Origin: Rhizobium sp. L1K21
GTDB taxonomy: Bacteria > Pseudomonadota > Alphaproteobacteria > Rhizobiales > Rhizobiaceae
Assembly (NCBI RefSeq): GCF_024055895.1
Contig: NZ_JAMXLE010000011.1
Location: forward strand, 1-64,000
Reading direction: 5' to 3'
Length of the DNA stretch: 64,000 bases
Positions 56,497 to 64,000 of the stretch are shown piece by piece (within the stretch, counting starts at the first letter, position 1; every line of letters begins with the position of its first letter). The notes under the pieces are model-generated. The model did no database searches and had not been told where the DNA came from. It saw only the letters and a program-made list of their open reading frames with translations. A program made the position numbers and the translations under genes.

Positions 56497-58182
56497 TTAA
56501 GCGCTTTCGCGGAAGTCGTTGTCGTCAGCATCCGGGCCGCCCATCGACATGTCGAGGGCAAATCCCTTTACGCGGGCCTGTTGGGCGCTTACGCTTTGAC
56601 CCCGTTGGGGAGCTGAAGCCTTGGGCGCCGTAACTGGCTTCGACTGAGCTGCAGGCTTGCGAGCCGCAGACTGACCACCCGAACCGCCAGTATTGTCGAC
56701 CTTGAAGAAGGAGATGGAGGCCTGCAGTTCTTCTGCTTGAGCCGCCAGCTCTTCCGATGTCGCCGACATTTCTTCAGATGCCCCGGCATTTTGCTGGGTG
56801 ACCTTGTCGAGCTGTTGGATGGCCTCGTTGATCTGGGACGCACCGATATCCTGTTCGCGGCAGGCGGCCGAGATTTCGGCAATCAGTTCCGCGGTCTTGC
56901 GGATGTCCGGGACCAGCTTGGAAAGCATTTCGCCGGCGTCGGTGGCAACCGAGACAGTTTCACCCGAGAGGCCGGAGATTTCGGCAGCCGCCGCCTGAGA
57001 CCGTTCGGCAAGCTTGCGGACTTCAGAGGCAACGACGGCAAAGCCCTTGCCATGCTCACCCGCGCGCGCTGCTTCCACAGCCGCGTTGAGGGCCAGAAGA
57101 TCGGTCTGACGGGCAATTTCCTGAACGATGGAAATCTTTTCAGCGATTGTCTTCATGGCGGTAACGGCTTTGGTTACAGCATCGCCGGAAAGCTCAGCGT
57201 CCTTGGCCGACTGACGGGCGATTTTTTCCGTCTGGGCCGCATTGTCCGCGTTCTGCTTGATGTTCGCGGCCATTTCTTCCATGGAAGCGGATGCTTCTTC
57301 AGCAGAAGAGGCCTGTTCCGTTGCGCCTTGGGACAATTGTTCCGCGCCAGAAGAAAGCTGCTGGCTGCCCGAAGATACGTTGTCGGAGGCAGCAAGTGCA
57401 TCGCCAACCACACCGCGCAGACGTTCCACCATGGAATTGACATTGGCAAGCATATCGCCGATTTCGTCTTTGGTTTTGATTTCGGCCAGTTTTGTCAAAT
57501 CACCGGCGGCGACCGTCTGGACCGTCGTCACGGCACGTGCGATGCCCTTGTTGATGGAGATAATGATCGCAATTGCGGCAATGAGTGCGGCGATGGAAAC
57601 CACGCTCGAAACGCTGATAACGATGGTGCGAATGGTGTTATACTGTGTCGTCGCGTTCTCATCCGCTTCTTTCAGGCGCTCGCGTTCCAGGGCAAAGACC
57701 TCCTCAAGCAACGCATCGATTTTTGACGCCGATTCGCGGGCAGTGGTCGCCGAAACGCGCATGGCCCGGGCGGTATCTCCGCTCTTGAGTGCTTCGCGTA
57801 TCTGGTCGTCGTCGCGGCGGAAGTTTGCCGTGAGTTCCTTCAATTGATTCCACAGGACCATTCCCTTTTCGGTGGCCTTGGAAAGGACCAGGTTGAAACT
57901 TTGGTCAAACGCTGCACGTTCCTTGTCGCTTGCGGCGATATAGCCTTCAAGTTCCGAGTTTGAGTTCGCATTCAGCATATTTTTCTGCTGGCGAATTTGC
58001 TGCAACTGCGCAATGTTCAGGTCCTGAGCAAGGCTCAGTCGCTTGGCTGGCCCGTTTACCGCCTCGGACCAATGTCCATTGACCGCCGAAAGACTCATGA
58101 CGTTGTAAAGTGCCGTCCCGACGAGCATCAAAATGACGAAGCCGAAAGCCAGTAATAATTTCAGTTTAATAGTGAACCGCAT
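56497..58182 (-). CDS. Methyl-accepting chemotaxis protein with four-helix-bundle sensor
   Basis: 561 residues. Membrane helices at about 8-28 and 188-210 flank a 4HB_MCP-type periplasmic domain (30-185, helical and charged, [19 protein letters not shown]). A HAMP region (210-262) and the signalling domain from 251 follow, with tip [20 protein letters not shown]. Tail [17 protein letters not shown] matches the neighbouring MCP. Ligand unknown. Confidence 0.93.
   Translation of the reverse strand: MRFTIKLKLLLAFGFVILMLVGTALYNVMSLSAVNGHWSEAVNGPAKRLSLAQDLNIAQLQQIRQQKNMLNANSNSELEGYIAASDKERAAFDQSFNLVLSKATEKGMVLWNQLKELTANFRRDDDQIREALKSGDTARAMRVSATTARESASKIDALLEEVFALERERLKEADENATTQYNTIRTIVISVSSVVSIAALIAAIAIIISINKGIARAVTTVQTVAAGDLTKLAEIKTKDEIGDMLANVNSMVERLRGVVGDALAASDNVSSGSQQLSSGAEQLSQGATEQASSAEEASASMEEMAANIKQNADNAAQTEKIARQSAKDAELSGDAVTKAVTAMKTIAEKISIVQEIARQTDLLALNAAVEAARAGEHGKGFAVVASEVRKLAERSQAAAAEISGLSGETVSVATDAGEMLSKLVPDIRKTAELIAEISAACREQDIGASQINEAIQQLDKVTQQNAGASEEMSATSEELAAQAEELQASISFFKVDNTGGSGGQSAARKPAAQSKPVTAPKASAPQRGQSVSAQQARVKGFALDMSMGGPDADDNDFRESA
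56695..57432 (-). repeat. Duplicated MCP signalling module, copy 2
   Basis: Partner of 54604-55341. The high similarity over the whole signalling domain, joined to unrelated sensor domains, shows a domain-swap or duplication history, possibly kept similar by gene conversion. Confidence 0.75.
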
Positions 58183-58208
58183 CTTGGAATCCCCTTAATA
58201 ATGCAACG

Positions 58209-58721
58209 TCAAGCCGAAGCTTTGACCGCGTTCTCATTGCGTGACGAAAATATCGCCAACAGATTGGGAACAATGATAAATTCGCCATCCCTCTTAACTA
58301 GGGCGTGAATATAGTCAGGACGCCACCGCATCCCCACGATAGGCGGTGGCTCGCTGGCATTGACCGAAAGCCGGGTCACTTCATAAACCCTGTCGGTACG
58401 AATGCCGATCAGCGTTTGCTCACCGTCTATTTCAAGCTCGGTGACGATGATGCGGCTGTCGATCGTGACATTCGAAGCCTCCATGCCGAAGGCCAGGCGA
58501 ATATCGGCGAGTGGAATGACCTTGCCCCTGAAATTGATGACGCTACCAACAAAGGGCAGGCTGCCCGGGACATTGGTTTCCGGAAGGAGATCCAGAATTT
58601 CCTGGACCACCGTAGCTTCAATGGCAAAGATTTCGCCATTGAGGCTGAATGTGAGAACAGAGAGGTCCTCACCACCTTTCCAAAAGCCTTTGTGATCTGT
58701 CTTGCTGATGTTGTCAGTCAT
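58209..58721 (-). CDS. cheW: CheW adaptor protein (first copy)
   Basis: 170-residue CheW (LSVLTFSLNGEIFAIEATVV, VGSVINFRGKVIPLADIRLA, GIRTDRVYEVTRL). Overlaps the cheA stop by 4 bp. A weakly charged N-terminus (MTDNISKTDHKGFWKGGEDL) precedes the fold. Confidence 0.93.
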   Translation of the reverse strand: MTDNISKTDHKGFWKGGEDLSVLTFSLNGEIFAIEATVVQEILDLLPETNVPGSLPFVGSVINFRGKVIPLADIRLAFGMEASNVTIDSRIIVTELEIDGEQTLIGIRTDRVYEVTRLSVNASEPPPIVGMRWRPDYIHALVKRDGEFIIVPNLLAIFSSRNENAVKASA

Positions 58722-60733
58722 CCTGCTGCCCTCATTTGCGCTTCCTGATGCTGGCCGGCGGCCACTAGATGCGCGACGTCAAGAATAAGCGCCACATTGC
58801 CGTCGCCGAGGATGGTTGCCCCCGAGAAAGACGCCACGTTGCTGTGGAGCTTCGACATGGATTTGATCACAGTCTGGTGGTCGCCAATGATCTGGTCGAC
58901 CACCAGACCGACCCGTTCGGCGCCTGTCGAAATGACGACCACTTTCTGAAACACTTCAGGCTCTGTTCCGGTGTTGAACAACTCCCGCAGCCGGATGAAG
59001 GGAACCAGGTGATCGCGAAGCGATATGAAGCTGCGACCGCGCGAGCGCAGGTCTTCTTCGACACTCAATTCAAGGCATTCCTCAACAGCGCTGAGCGGAA
59101 TGACGTAATTGCCGCTGCCGACCCGGACCAGAAGTCCATCGATAATGGCCAGTGTCAGCGGAATTCTCAGAGCGATTTCCGACCCCTCGCCGATATTGGA
59201 CTTAACGTCGATTGCACCGCGCAACGCTTCGATGGTTTTCTTGACCACGTCCATGCCGACGCCGCGACCTGAAAGGTTCGTGACCTTCTCCGCTGTGGAG
59301 AAGCCGGGCTGGAAGATCAGTTGAAGCAATTCCTGATCGGAAAGTTGCTGATCGGGCTGGATCAGACCATTGGCTTCGGCTTTAGCGCGCACCCTGTCGC
59401 GATTGATACCGCGGCCGTCATCGCGAATAGTAATGACCACTTCGCTGCCGGTCTGATGCGCGGATAGGTGGACACGCCCTGTCGGCGGCTTGCCGGCGGC
59501 GATCCGGTCCTGCGGATTTTCAAGGCCATGGTCGATGGAATTACGAACAAGATGGATCAAGGGATCGGCCAGCCGGTCGATCACCGTCTTGTCCACTTCG
59601 GTCGTTTCCCCCTCGGTGATCAATTCAATATCCTTGCCGGTTTCCCTGGCCAGATCGTGAACCAATCGACGGAAGCGGCTGAAGAGGCTCGCTACCGGCA
59701 TCATGCGCAGAACCATCATTGTGTCGCGCAGCTCGCCCGAAAGGCGCTCGATTTCTTCTGAGACAGAACGAAGGCCGAGGTCGGCGGCTGAACCCGCCAT
59801 TTGGCTGAGCCGCGACTGGGCGATCACGAGTTCGCCGACCCGATCCATCATTTCATCAAGGCGCAAAGCCGGGACGCGGACATTGTCGTTCTGCCTTTGG
59901 GCTTTTGCCTCAGGCAGGCTCTTGTCGCTTTCGGCGGGCTGGGCTGCATTGTTCGGGGTCTGTGCTACGCCCACGATGGCAGGCTTCTCCGCCTCCACCG
60001 TCTGCGCTGGCGAAGACCCTACCTCCTTCAATTCCATCTTCATTTCGTCCATGACAAAGATGAAGACATCCTCAATTTCGCTTTCGGGCGCTTCGGTGAC
60101 GAGCGACACTGTCCAATGGACATGGATCTCCCGCGGATCGAGATCGTCGATAGACGGAATGTCCTGGGTTTCCGCGGTAATTTCGCATTCGCCAAGATCC
60201 CGCAATTCGTCAAGCAAACCCAGCGGGTTGGTGCCGTTGATCATCGAATTGGCCGGCAAGCTGAATTTCAACTGCCAGGAACGTTTTGTGTTTTGCTCGG
60301 CGGCCTTTGACGCGACTGCGACGACGCCCGCCGGAGCAGCGGCAGGAACCGCCGAAGCCGCTCCTCCCACGGCGCGCTGCAGGTTTTCCAGAAGCTTGCG
60401 GCTCATCGCTTCGTGATCGCCATTCGGCGTTTCGAGCAAAGCCTGCATATGGCCTTGCGCATCAAGAACGGCGCTGATCAGCTCAATGGTTGCGGGCGCT
60501 TCTCCTTTGCGAACCCGGTCAAACGCAGTTTCGCAATGATGCGTGAAGGCGGCCAGTTGATCGAAGCCGAACATGGAGCCCGACCCTTTCAATGTGTGAA
60601 GCCCGCGGAAGACGGCGTCGATTTGAGCGCGGTCGTCGAGATCGCTTGTCAGGTCCAGAAGACCCGCCTCAATCACTTCCAGCTGCTCGGCAGCTTCGGT
60701 CTTAAAGACGGCAATGGGATCTATGTTGTTCAT
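58718..60733 (-). CDS. cheA: CheA histidine kinase
   Basis: 671 residues: Hpt domain (1-105, phospho-acceptor H46 in LHTLKGSGSMF), a long linker/P2 region (about 130-280), dimerisation (about 285-350, VPALRLDEMMDRVGELVIAQ), ATPase (about 360-530, with HLVRNSIDHGLENP, DDGRGINRDRV and GRGVGMDVVKK) and CheW-like domain (to the end). Phosphorylates CheY, CheB and possibly the HD-GYP regulator encoded upstream. Confidence 0.95.
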   Translation of the reverse strand: MNNIDPIAVFKTEAAEQLEVIEAGLLDLTSDLDDRAQIDAVFRGLHTLKGSGSMFGFDQLAAFTHHCETAFDRVRKGEAPATIELISAVLDAQGHMQALLETPNGDHEAMSRKLLENLQRAVGGAASAVPAAAPAGVVAVASKAAEQNTKRSWQLKFSLPANSMINGTNPLGLLDELRDLGECEITAETQDIPSIDDLDPREIHVHWTVSLVTEAPESEIEDVFIFVMDEMKMELKEVGSSPAQTVEAEKPAIVGVAQTPNNAAQPAESDKSLPEAKAQRQNDNVRVPALRLDEMMDRVGELVIAQSRLSQMAGSAADLGLRSVSEEIERLSGELRDTMMVLRMMPVASLFSRFRRLVHDLARETGKDIELITEGETTEVDKTVIDRLADPLIHLVRNSIDHGLENPQDRIAAGKPPTGRVHLSAHQTGSEVVITIRDDGRGINRDRVRAKAEANGLIQPDQQLSDQELLQLIFQPGFSTAEKVTNLSGRGVGMDVVKKTIEALRGAIDVKSNIGEGSEIALRIPLTLAIIDGLLVRVGSGNYVIPLSAVEECLELSVEEDLRSRGRSFISLRDHLVPFIRLRELFNTGTEPEVFQKVVVISTGAERVGLVVDQIIGDHQTVIKSMSKLHSNVASFSGATILGDGNVALILDVAHLVAAGQHQEAQMRAAG

Positions 60734-61098
60734 CGGCCGAGAACCTTGCGCACAATCTTAATGAGATTGTCCGGCTCGAATGGTTTCGTCAGCCAGCCGG
60801 TGGCCCCTGCCGCCTTGGCCTGCTGTTTGAGTTCACCGTCGGATTCGGTGGTCAGAAACACAACCGGCGTTCCCATATAGGCGGGAAGCTGGCGCAGGCT
60901 GCGGATCATCGTCAGCCCGTCCATGTTCGGCATGTTGAGGTCTGTCACGATAAGATCGAAGCTGCCGGCCTTCATCTTCTCAAGGCCATCAGCGCCATCC
61001 ACGGCTTCCGTCACGTTGTATCCCGCGCCTGTCAAAGCCATTCGCGTGGTCAGCCGGATGCTTGCAGAATCGTCTACCGTCAAAATGTTTGCGCTCAT
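60730..61098 (-). CDS. cheY: CheY-type single-domain response regulator
   Basis: 122-residue receiver. Acidic pocket D9/D10, phospho-acceptor D53 (LIVTDLNMPNMDG), conserved Thr (VFLTTES) and Lys in TKPFEP. Overlaps STAS and cheA genes by 4 bp each. Output may be the flagellar motor or another target; no flagellar genes are in the window. Confidence 0.94.
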   Translation of the reverse strand: MSANILTVDDSASIRLTTRMALTGAGYNVTEAVDGADGLEKMKAGSFDLIVTDLNMPNMDGLTMIRSLRQLPAYMGTPVVFLTTESDGELKQQAKAAGATGWLTKPFEPDNLIKIVRKVLGR

Positions 61099-61421
61099 TG
61101 CTCTACTCCGTTTGCCCAGAATTCCCTGTTTTTCGCGCCAGCGGCCAAGAAGCCGCCGCGCTGCAATGTTGCGGGAAATGCACCCTCTTTCGGAGCATTC
61201 ACCACCAGTTCAACACCTTTGGCCTGTGCTGTTTTCAAAGCGGAAAGCAGCAATTGCGGCATTGTCAGGTCGCAATCGGCGTCCTCATCAATCTCGATCT
61301 GCAGCGGAACGCCACGCGCATCTGCAGCGTCCAGGGAGGCGACGATCCTGTCCTTCACGTCACTAATTGTCTTAATTGTCAGTGCGCCTTCGAGACGCAG
61401 AGTTTCACGTTGCTCGCTCAT
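61095..61421 (-). CDS. STAS-domain protein
   Basis: 108 residues with an anti-sigma-factor-antagonist-like fold: SEQRETLRLEGALTIKTISD at the start and TMPQLLLSALKTAQAKGVEL as the usual helix. The conserved Ser/Thr before the first helix is replaced by D-L-T in DADCDLTMPQ, so phosphorylation is uncertain. I start at ATG 61421, which overlaps the HD-GYP stop (ATGA). Small STAS proteins occur in a subset of che clusters. Confidence 0.8.
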   Translation of the reverse strand: MSEQRETLRLEGALTIKTISDVKDRIVASLDAADARGVPLQIEIDEDADCDLTMPQLLLSALKTAQAKGVELVVNAPKEGAFPATLQRGGFLAAGAKNREFWANGVEQ

Positions 61422-62515
61422 GCGACGTCCTCGTTCCTTGAAGAAAACTGTGCCGAAAATGACGGGTGCAAAACGCTCTGAAGTTCGCCGCTCTCGGCCG
61501 AATAGATCTCTGCAACCTGTTGCCAGCCACGGCAAAATGCCGCGACACAGGCCGGGTCGAAATGCGTGCCGCTGCATCGCATGATTTCCTGAAAGGCTTT
61601 CTCAATCTTCCAGGCGGGCTTGTAGGGCCGCTCGGAGCAGAGCGCGTCAAACACGTCGGCGACGGCAACAATGCGCCCTTCGATTGGAATTTCATCCTTG
61701 CTGAGACCTTTGGGGTACCCGCTGCCATCCCACTTCTCGTGATGGCTTTCTGCAATAATGGCCGCCGTCTGAATCACTTCTGAGGAGCTGCCCTCCAGCA
61801 CTTCCGCACCGAAAGCCGAGTGCTGACGCATTGATGCAAACTCTTCCTCCGTCAGCCGACCCGGCTTGAGGAGGATAGCGTCTGGAATGCCAATCTTGCC
61901 GACATCGTGCAGGGGGCTTGCCATATAGATCGTGCGGACAGCTTCATCATCCAGCCCCAATTCCTCAGCGATCAGCTTTGAAACCAGCGCCACACGGGAG
62001 ACATGTTCGGCGGTTTCGCCATCGCGGCAGGCCATCGCCCTGGACAGGCGCCAGATGATTTCCTCTTCCTGCTTGGCGATGCGATTGCTGGCGGCTTCCA
62101 TATCCCGCTCAAGGCGCATTGCGCGTTTGGCAAGTTTGCGCTCCGCGCGCCAAAGCCCCATGAAATTGCGCACCCGAATGATCAGTTCAAGCTTGTCGAT
62201 CGGCTTCTGCAGGAATTCTGTCGCGCCCGCTTCCATCGCCGCCATCTTGACCGCACTGTCGGTTTCAGAGGTCAGCATGATGATCGGTATACTCGCAACG
62301 TTAGCGTTCGCTCTCACCGCTTTTATGAGCTCGATACCGTTCATGTCAGGCATTGCGTAATCGACAATCAGCAGATCGGCAGGCTCCTTGCGCAGGCATT
62401 CCAGCGCTTCGCATGGCTTCAAGAATGTTCGAACCGATGCATCCTTGATTTCGCTGAGCGCTAGCTTCAGGAAAGAAAGAACGGAGCTGCTGTCATCGAC
62501 TGAAAAGACGATCAT
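61418..62515 (-). CDS. HD-GYP domain response regulator
   Basis: 365 residues: receiver (1-120, phospho-acceptor D52 in LLIVDYAMPDMNG), a coiled linker (about 122-160) and an HD-GYP phosphodiesterase domain with H203/D204 (PLHDVGKIGIPD), HHEKWDGSGYPKG (GYP at 266-268) and HFDP near the end. It should hydrolyse cyclic di-GMP when phosphorylated, linking chemosensing to c-di-GMP. First gene of the che operon; the promoter region upstream holds a CtrA box. Confidence 0.93.
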   Translation of the reverse strand: MIVFSVDDSSSVLSFLKLALSEIKDASVRTFLKPCEALECLRKEPADLLIVDYAMPDMNGIELIKAVRANANVASIPIIMLTSETDSAVKMAAMEAGATEFLQKPIDKLELIIRVRNFMGLWRAERKLAKRAMRLERDMEAASNRIAKQEEEIIWRLSRAMACRDGETAEHVSRVALVSKLIAEELGLDDEAVRTIYMASPLHDVGKIGIPDAILLKPGRLTEEEFASMRQHSAFGAEVLEGSSSEVIQTAAIIAESHHEKWDGSGYPKGLSKDEIPIEGRIVAVADVFDALCSERPYKPAWKIEKAFQEIMRCSGTHFDPACVAAFCRGWQQVAEIYSAESGELQSVLHPSFSAQFSSRNEDVA

Positions 62516-62641
62516 TGTTTTCCTCCTACTTCATCGAAGTCGGTCGGCGCGTAGGCAAAATTAAATTTGGGAAAACCGCATCATGCAGTGAAGCTTCCAC
62601 ACAGGAAGCCCATGGATGAAGCTATTTAGGGTTTATAAACC

Positions 62642-62656
62642 TTAACGGTGCGTTAA
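62642..62656. promoter_or_regulatory. CtrA-type box upstream of the che operon
   Basis: TTAA-CGGTGCG-TTAA, exact TTAA-N7-TTAA, in the 233-bp gap before the HD-GYP gene, about 130 bp from its start. The 12-bp palindrome GGTTTATAAACC (62630-62641) abuts it and may be a second regulatory site. Confidence 0.62.
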
Positions 62657-62748
62657 GTTTTTGCACCTGAGCGGCGGGCGAACAAAACTTATGCGCGAAA
62701 GTGAGTGTACTGCGTATTCGTGATACTGCAGCGCGAAAAATCGGGTGG

Positions 62749-63702
62749 TTACAACCGCTTCTTGCGGGTTTCCGATGGCGCTTCGCCGTAAAGGACGCGA
62801 TATCGCGCTGCGAAATATCCGAGATGACCGAACCCCCATTTTCTGGCGACTTCAGCAACGCTTTCATTATTGGTTGGGTCAAGAAGGTCGGTGTGGATCT
62901 TTTGAAGCCGGAGCCTCTGAACATAACTTGCTGGGCTCATGCCCAGTTCCTCCCGGAATGCGAGCTGCAATGCCCGAATGCTCGCGCCGGCCTGTTTGGC
63001 CAAATCTTCTATGGTAAACTCCTCTGCTATGTGCTCTTGCAGCCAGAGGATGGCCCGACGGGTTTTGCGCCTATGACCCATTGTCGGAAGGCCTGTCGAA
63101 GCGACAGGCCAATATTCGATAAGTGCTGTGATGATTGCTTCCTTCAAAAGCAACGCTGCAGGTTGCGCTTTCTCCAGGGGATGGGTTTCCGGGCTCTGCC
63201 CAATCATGGCGAGAACCATCTGTTCTACTACCGTTAAGCCGCAATCCTTGACGGAAGCCTTGGCTTCAAGAGACGAAAGTCTTTCATCCGGTTCGCCACC
63301 GGCTGTGGAGACAAAAGCAGAGTAGCGGGCCCGCGGTATCGAGACAGAAACAATCCGCGTGCCCGGCGACATTTCGATCCTGATTTTGGCATCGTGGCTT
63401 CTTAGCCATGCATATCCAGCCGGAATTTCTCTTTCACTACCGTTCAAGCCAAATTTGGCACTTCCTTCCTGCACAAAATGGGCGTCCAGACTCGCCTCCC
63501 GCGCGCTGGAATGGTGGAACACCATTCCGCTCCGGGAAGAGAGTTCCCAAGTTTTCATCTTGCGCACAATTGAAGCTAGAAGGCGAACATCAAACGTCTC
63601 TTGACCAGGTAGTTTTTCCATACGAGGTGCATCAAACAGATGCGCGAGCTTGGGATCGGCATTCGCCGTGTCAAACGATTCGATGTAATATTTACTCAAC
63701 AT
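62749..63702 (-). CDS. AraC-family transcriptional regulator
   Basis: 317 residues. The N-terminal domain (about 30-170; HFVQEGSAKFGLNGSEREIP) resembles AraC-binding-like sensor domains; the C-terminal helix-turn-helix pair is IEDLAKQAGASIRALQLAFR and VAEVARKWGFGHLGYFAARY. It lies upstream of the che operon but 233 bp away, with an own promoter region to the right. Target unknown. Confidence 0.88.
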   Translation of the reverse strand: MLSKYYIESFDTANADPKLAHLFDAPRMEKLPGQETFDVRLLASIVRKMKTWELSSRSGMVFHHSSAREASLDAHFVQEGSAKFGLNGSEREIPAGYAWLRSHDAKIRIEMSPGTRIVSVSIPRARYSAFVSTAGGEPDERLSSLEAKASVKDCGLTVVEQMVLAMIGQSPETHPLEKAQPAALLLKEAIITALIEYWPVASTGLPTMGHRRKTRRAILWLQEHIAEEFTIEDLAKQAGASIRALQLAFREELGMSPASYVQRLRLQKIHTDLLDPTNNESVAEVARKWGFGHLGYFAARYRVLYGEAPSETRKKRL

Positions 63703-64000
63703 ACTTCGGCGAATTTTCTCCAGCCCTTCAACGACATCAGATAGAGTTACGTTGTGCTAGCCGAATTGGTTTGTGAGAATGCGAGACACACAAAAGGCAA
63801 TTTTGGAAAAAATAATCTATATGAAAACAGCTATTCATTTGTTTTTATTAGCCTAAAATATAATTTTGGTAAGAGGCAACCCCTTTTCGGTGAAAAATTT
63901 ACGCGTCAGCGCTATTTGTATGATTTGGTGAAAATAGAGAAAAAAGCGACGCGTTTTGGTGAAAAGCCGAGTCCCGTGTCGGACAGAAGAACAAGATCAC
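63703..64000. other. AT-rich region with iteron-like repeats
   Basis: 298 bases with no gene visible. Four related words (TTTTGGTAAGA 63865, TTTTCGGTGAAAAATT 63885, ATTTGGTGAAAATA 63924, TTTTGGTGAAAAGC 63955) share TTTGGTGAAAA. ACGCGTC (63902) and GACGCGT (63949) form an inverted repeat around the third. The AraC gene promoter should lie here. Confidence 0.5.

Noticed and set aside
56737-57726. 329-codon plus-strand frame opposite the second MCP (and a similar 296-codon one at 54700-55590)
   Set aside because: Both mirror the duplicated MCP signalling module and yield low-complexity Phe/Gly/Arg-rich proteins. The sense-strand MCPs are certain.

Overview
The window looks like part of a secondary replicon (chromid or megaplasmid) of an alphaproteobacterium of the order Hyphomicrobiales (Rhizobiales). 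Brucella/Ochrobactrum or Agrobacterium/Rhizobium relatives fit best; I cannot fix the genus by eye. The reasons are a repA-repB pair of the repABC type at the left edge, CtrA-type TTAA-N7-TTAA boxes, EcfG-type GGAAC-N16-CGTT promoters, and a content of solute transporters and catabolic operons. No rRNA, tRNA, CRISPR array, transposase or phage gene was recognised.

Layout. 0-2.4 kb: repB and repA (leftward; repC would lie beyond base 1), with two copies of a perfect 16-bp palindrome that may be parS sites. 2.6-10.8 kb: a class V aminotransferase, then a MarR regulator facing an operon for an acyl-CoA ligase, a crotonase, an SDR dehydrogenase and a complete TRAP transporter (dctPQM). This is probably uptake and CoA-dependent breakdown of an organic acid. 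A 268-bp nested palindromic element fills the gap between the convergent dctM and lysE. 11-17.4 kb: LysE exporter, AraC regulators, aromatic aminotransferase, gluconokinase, amidase. 17.6-20.7 kb: a beta-oxidation-like trio (SDR, thiolase, acyl-CoA dehydrogenase). 20.7-24.5 kb: a complete tryptophan-to-anthranilate kynurenine module (animal-type formamidase, MarR regulator, tryptophan dioxygenase, kynureninase) plus a stand-alone RAM-domain protein. 24.6-26.8 kb: a divergent pair, a carboxymuconolactone decarboxylase-like protein and a coniferyl-aldehyde-dehydrogenase-like enzyme, with two palindromic operators.

27-33.4 kb is a compact stress island of ten mostly small envelope or soluble proteins. 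Eight EcfG-type promoters can be read directly in front of its transcription units, so it is probably part of the general stress regulon. 33.4-43.9 kb handles nitrogen compounds: an ureidoglycine aminohydrolase-like bicupin, a truncated fumarylacetoacetate-hydrolase gene, a gamma-glutamyltransferase, and a TetR-controlled branched-chain/amide-type ABC transporter operon ending in an amidase. Gene debris (lpd and AraC fragments) follows. 44.2-49.1 kb: a LysR regulator facing dabB-dabA, an energy-coupled inorganic carbon transporter.

49.3-62.5 kb: a ParA-like ATPase with its own CtrA box converges on an eleven-gene leftward chemosensory operon: HD-GYP response regulator, STAS protein, CheY, CheA, CheW, two MCPs with nearly identical signalling halves, CheW, CheR, CheB, and a soluble MCP-like protein with a divergent hairpin tip. 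A CtrA box lies upstream of this operon too. An AraC regulator and an AT-rich region with iteron-like repeats end the window.

The strongest non-coding signals are the EcfG promoter array, the three CtrA boxes (repABC, parA, che) and the two-armed palindromic element at 10.8-11.06 kb.
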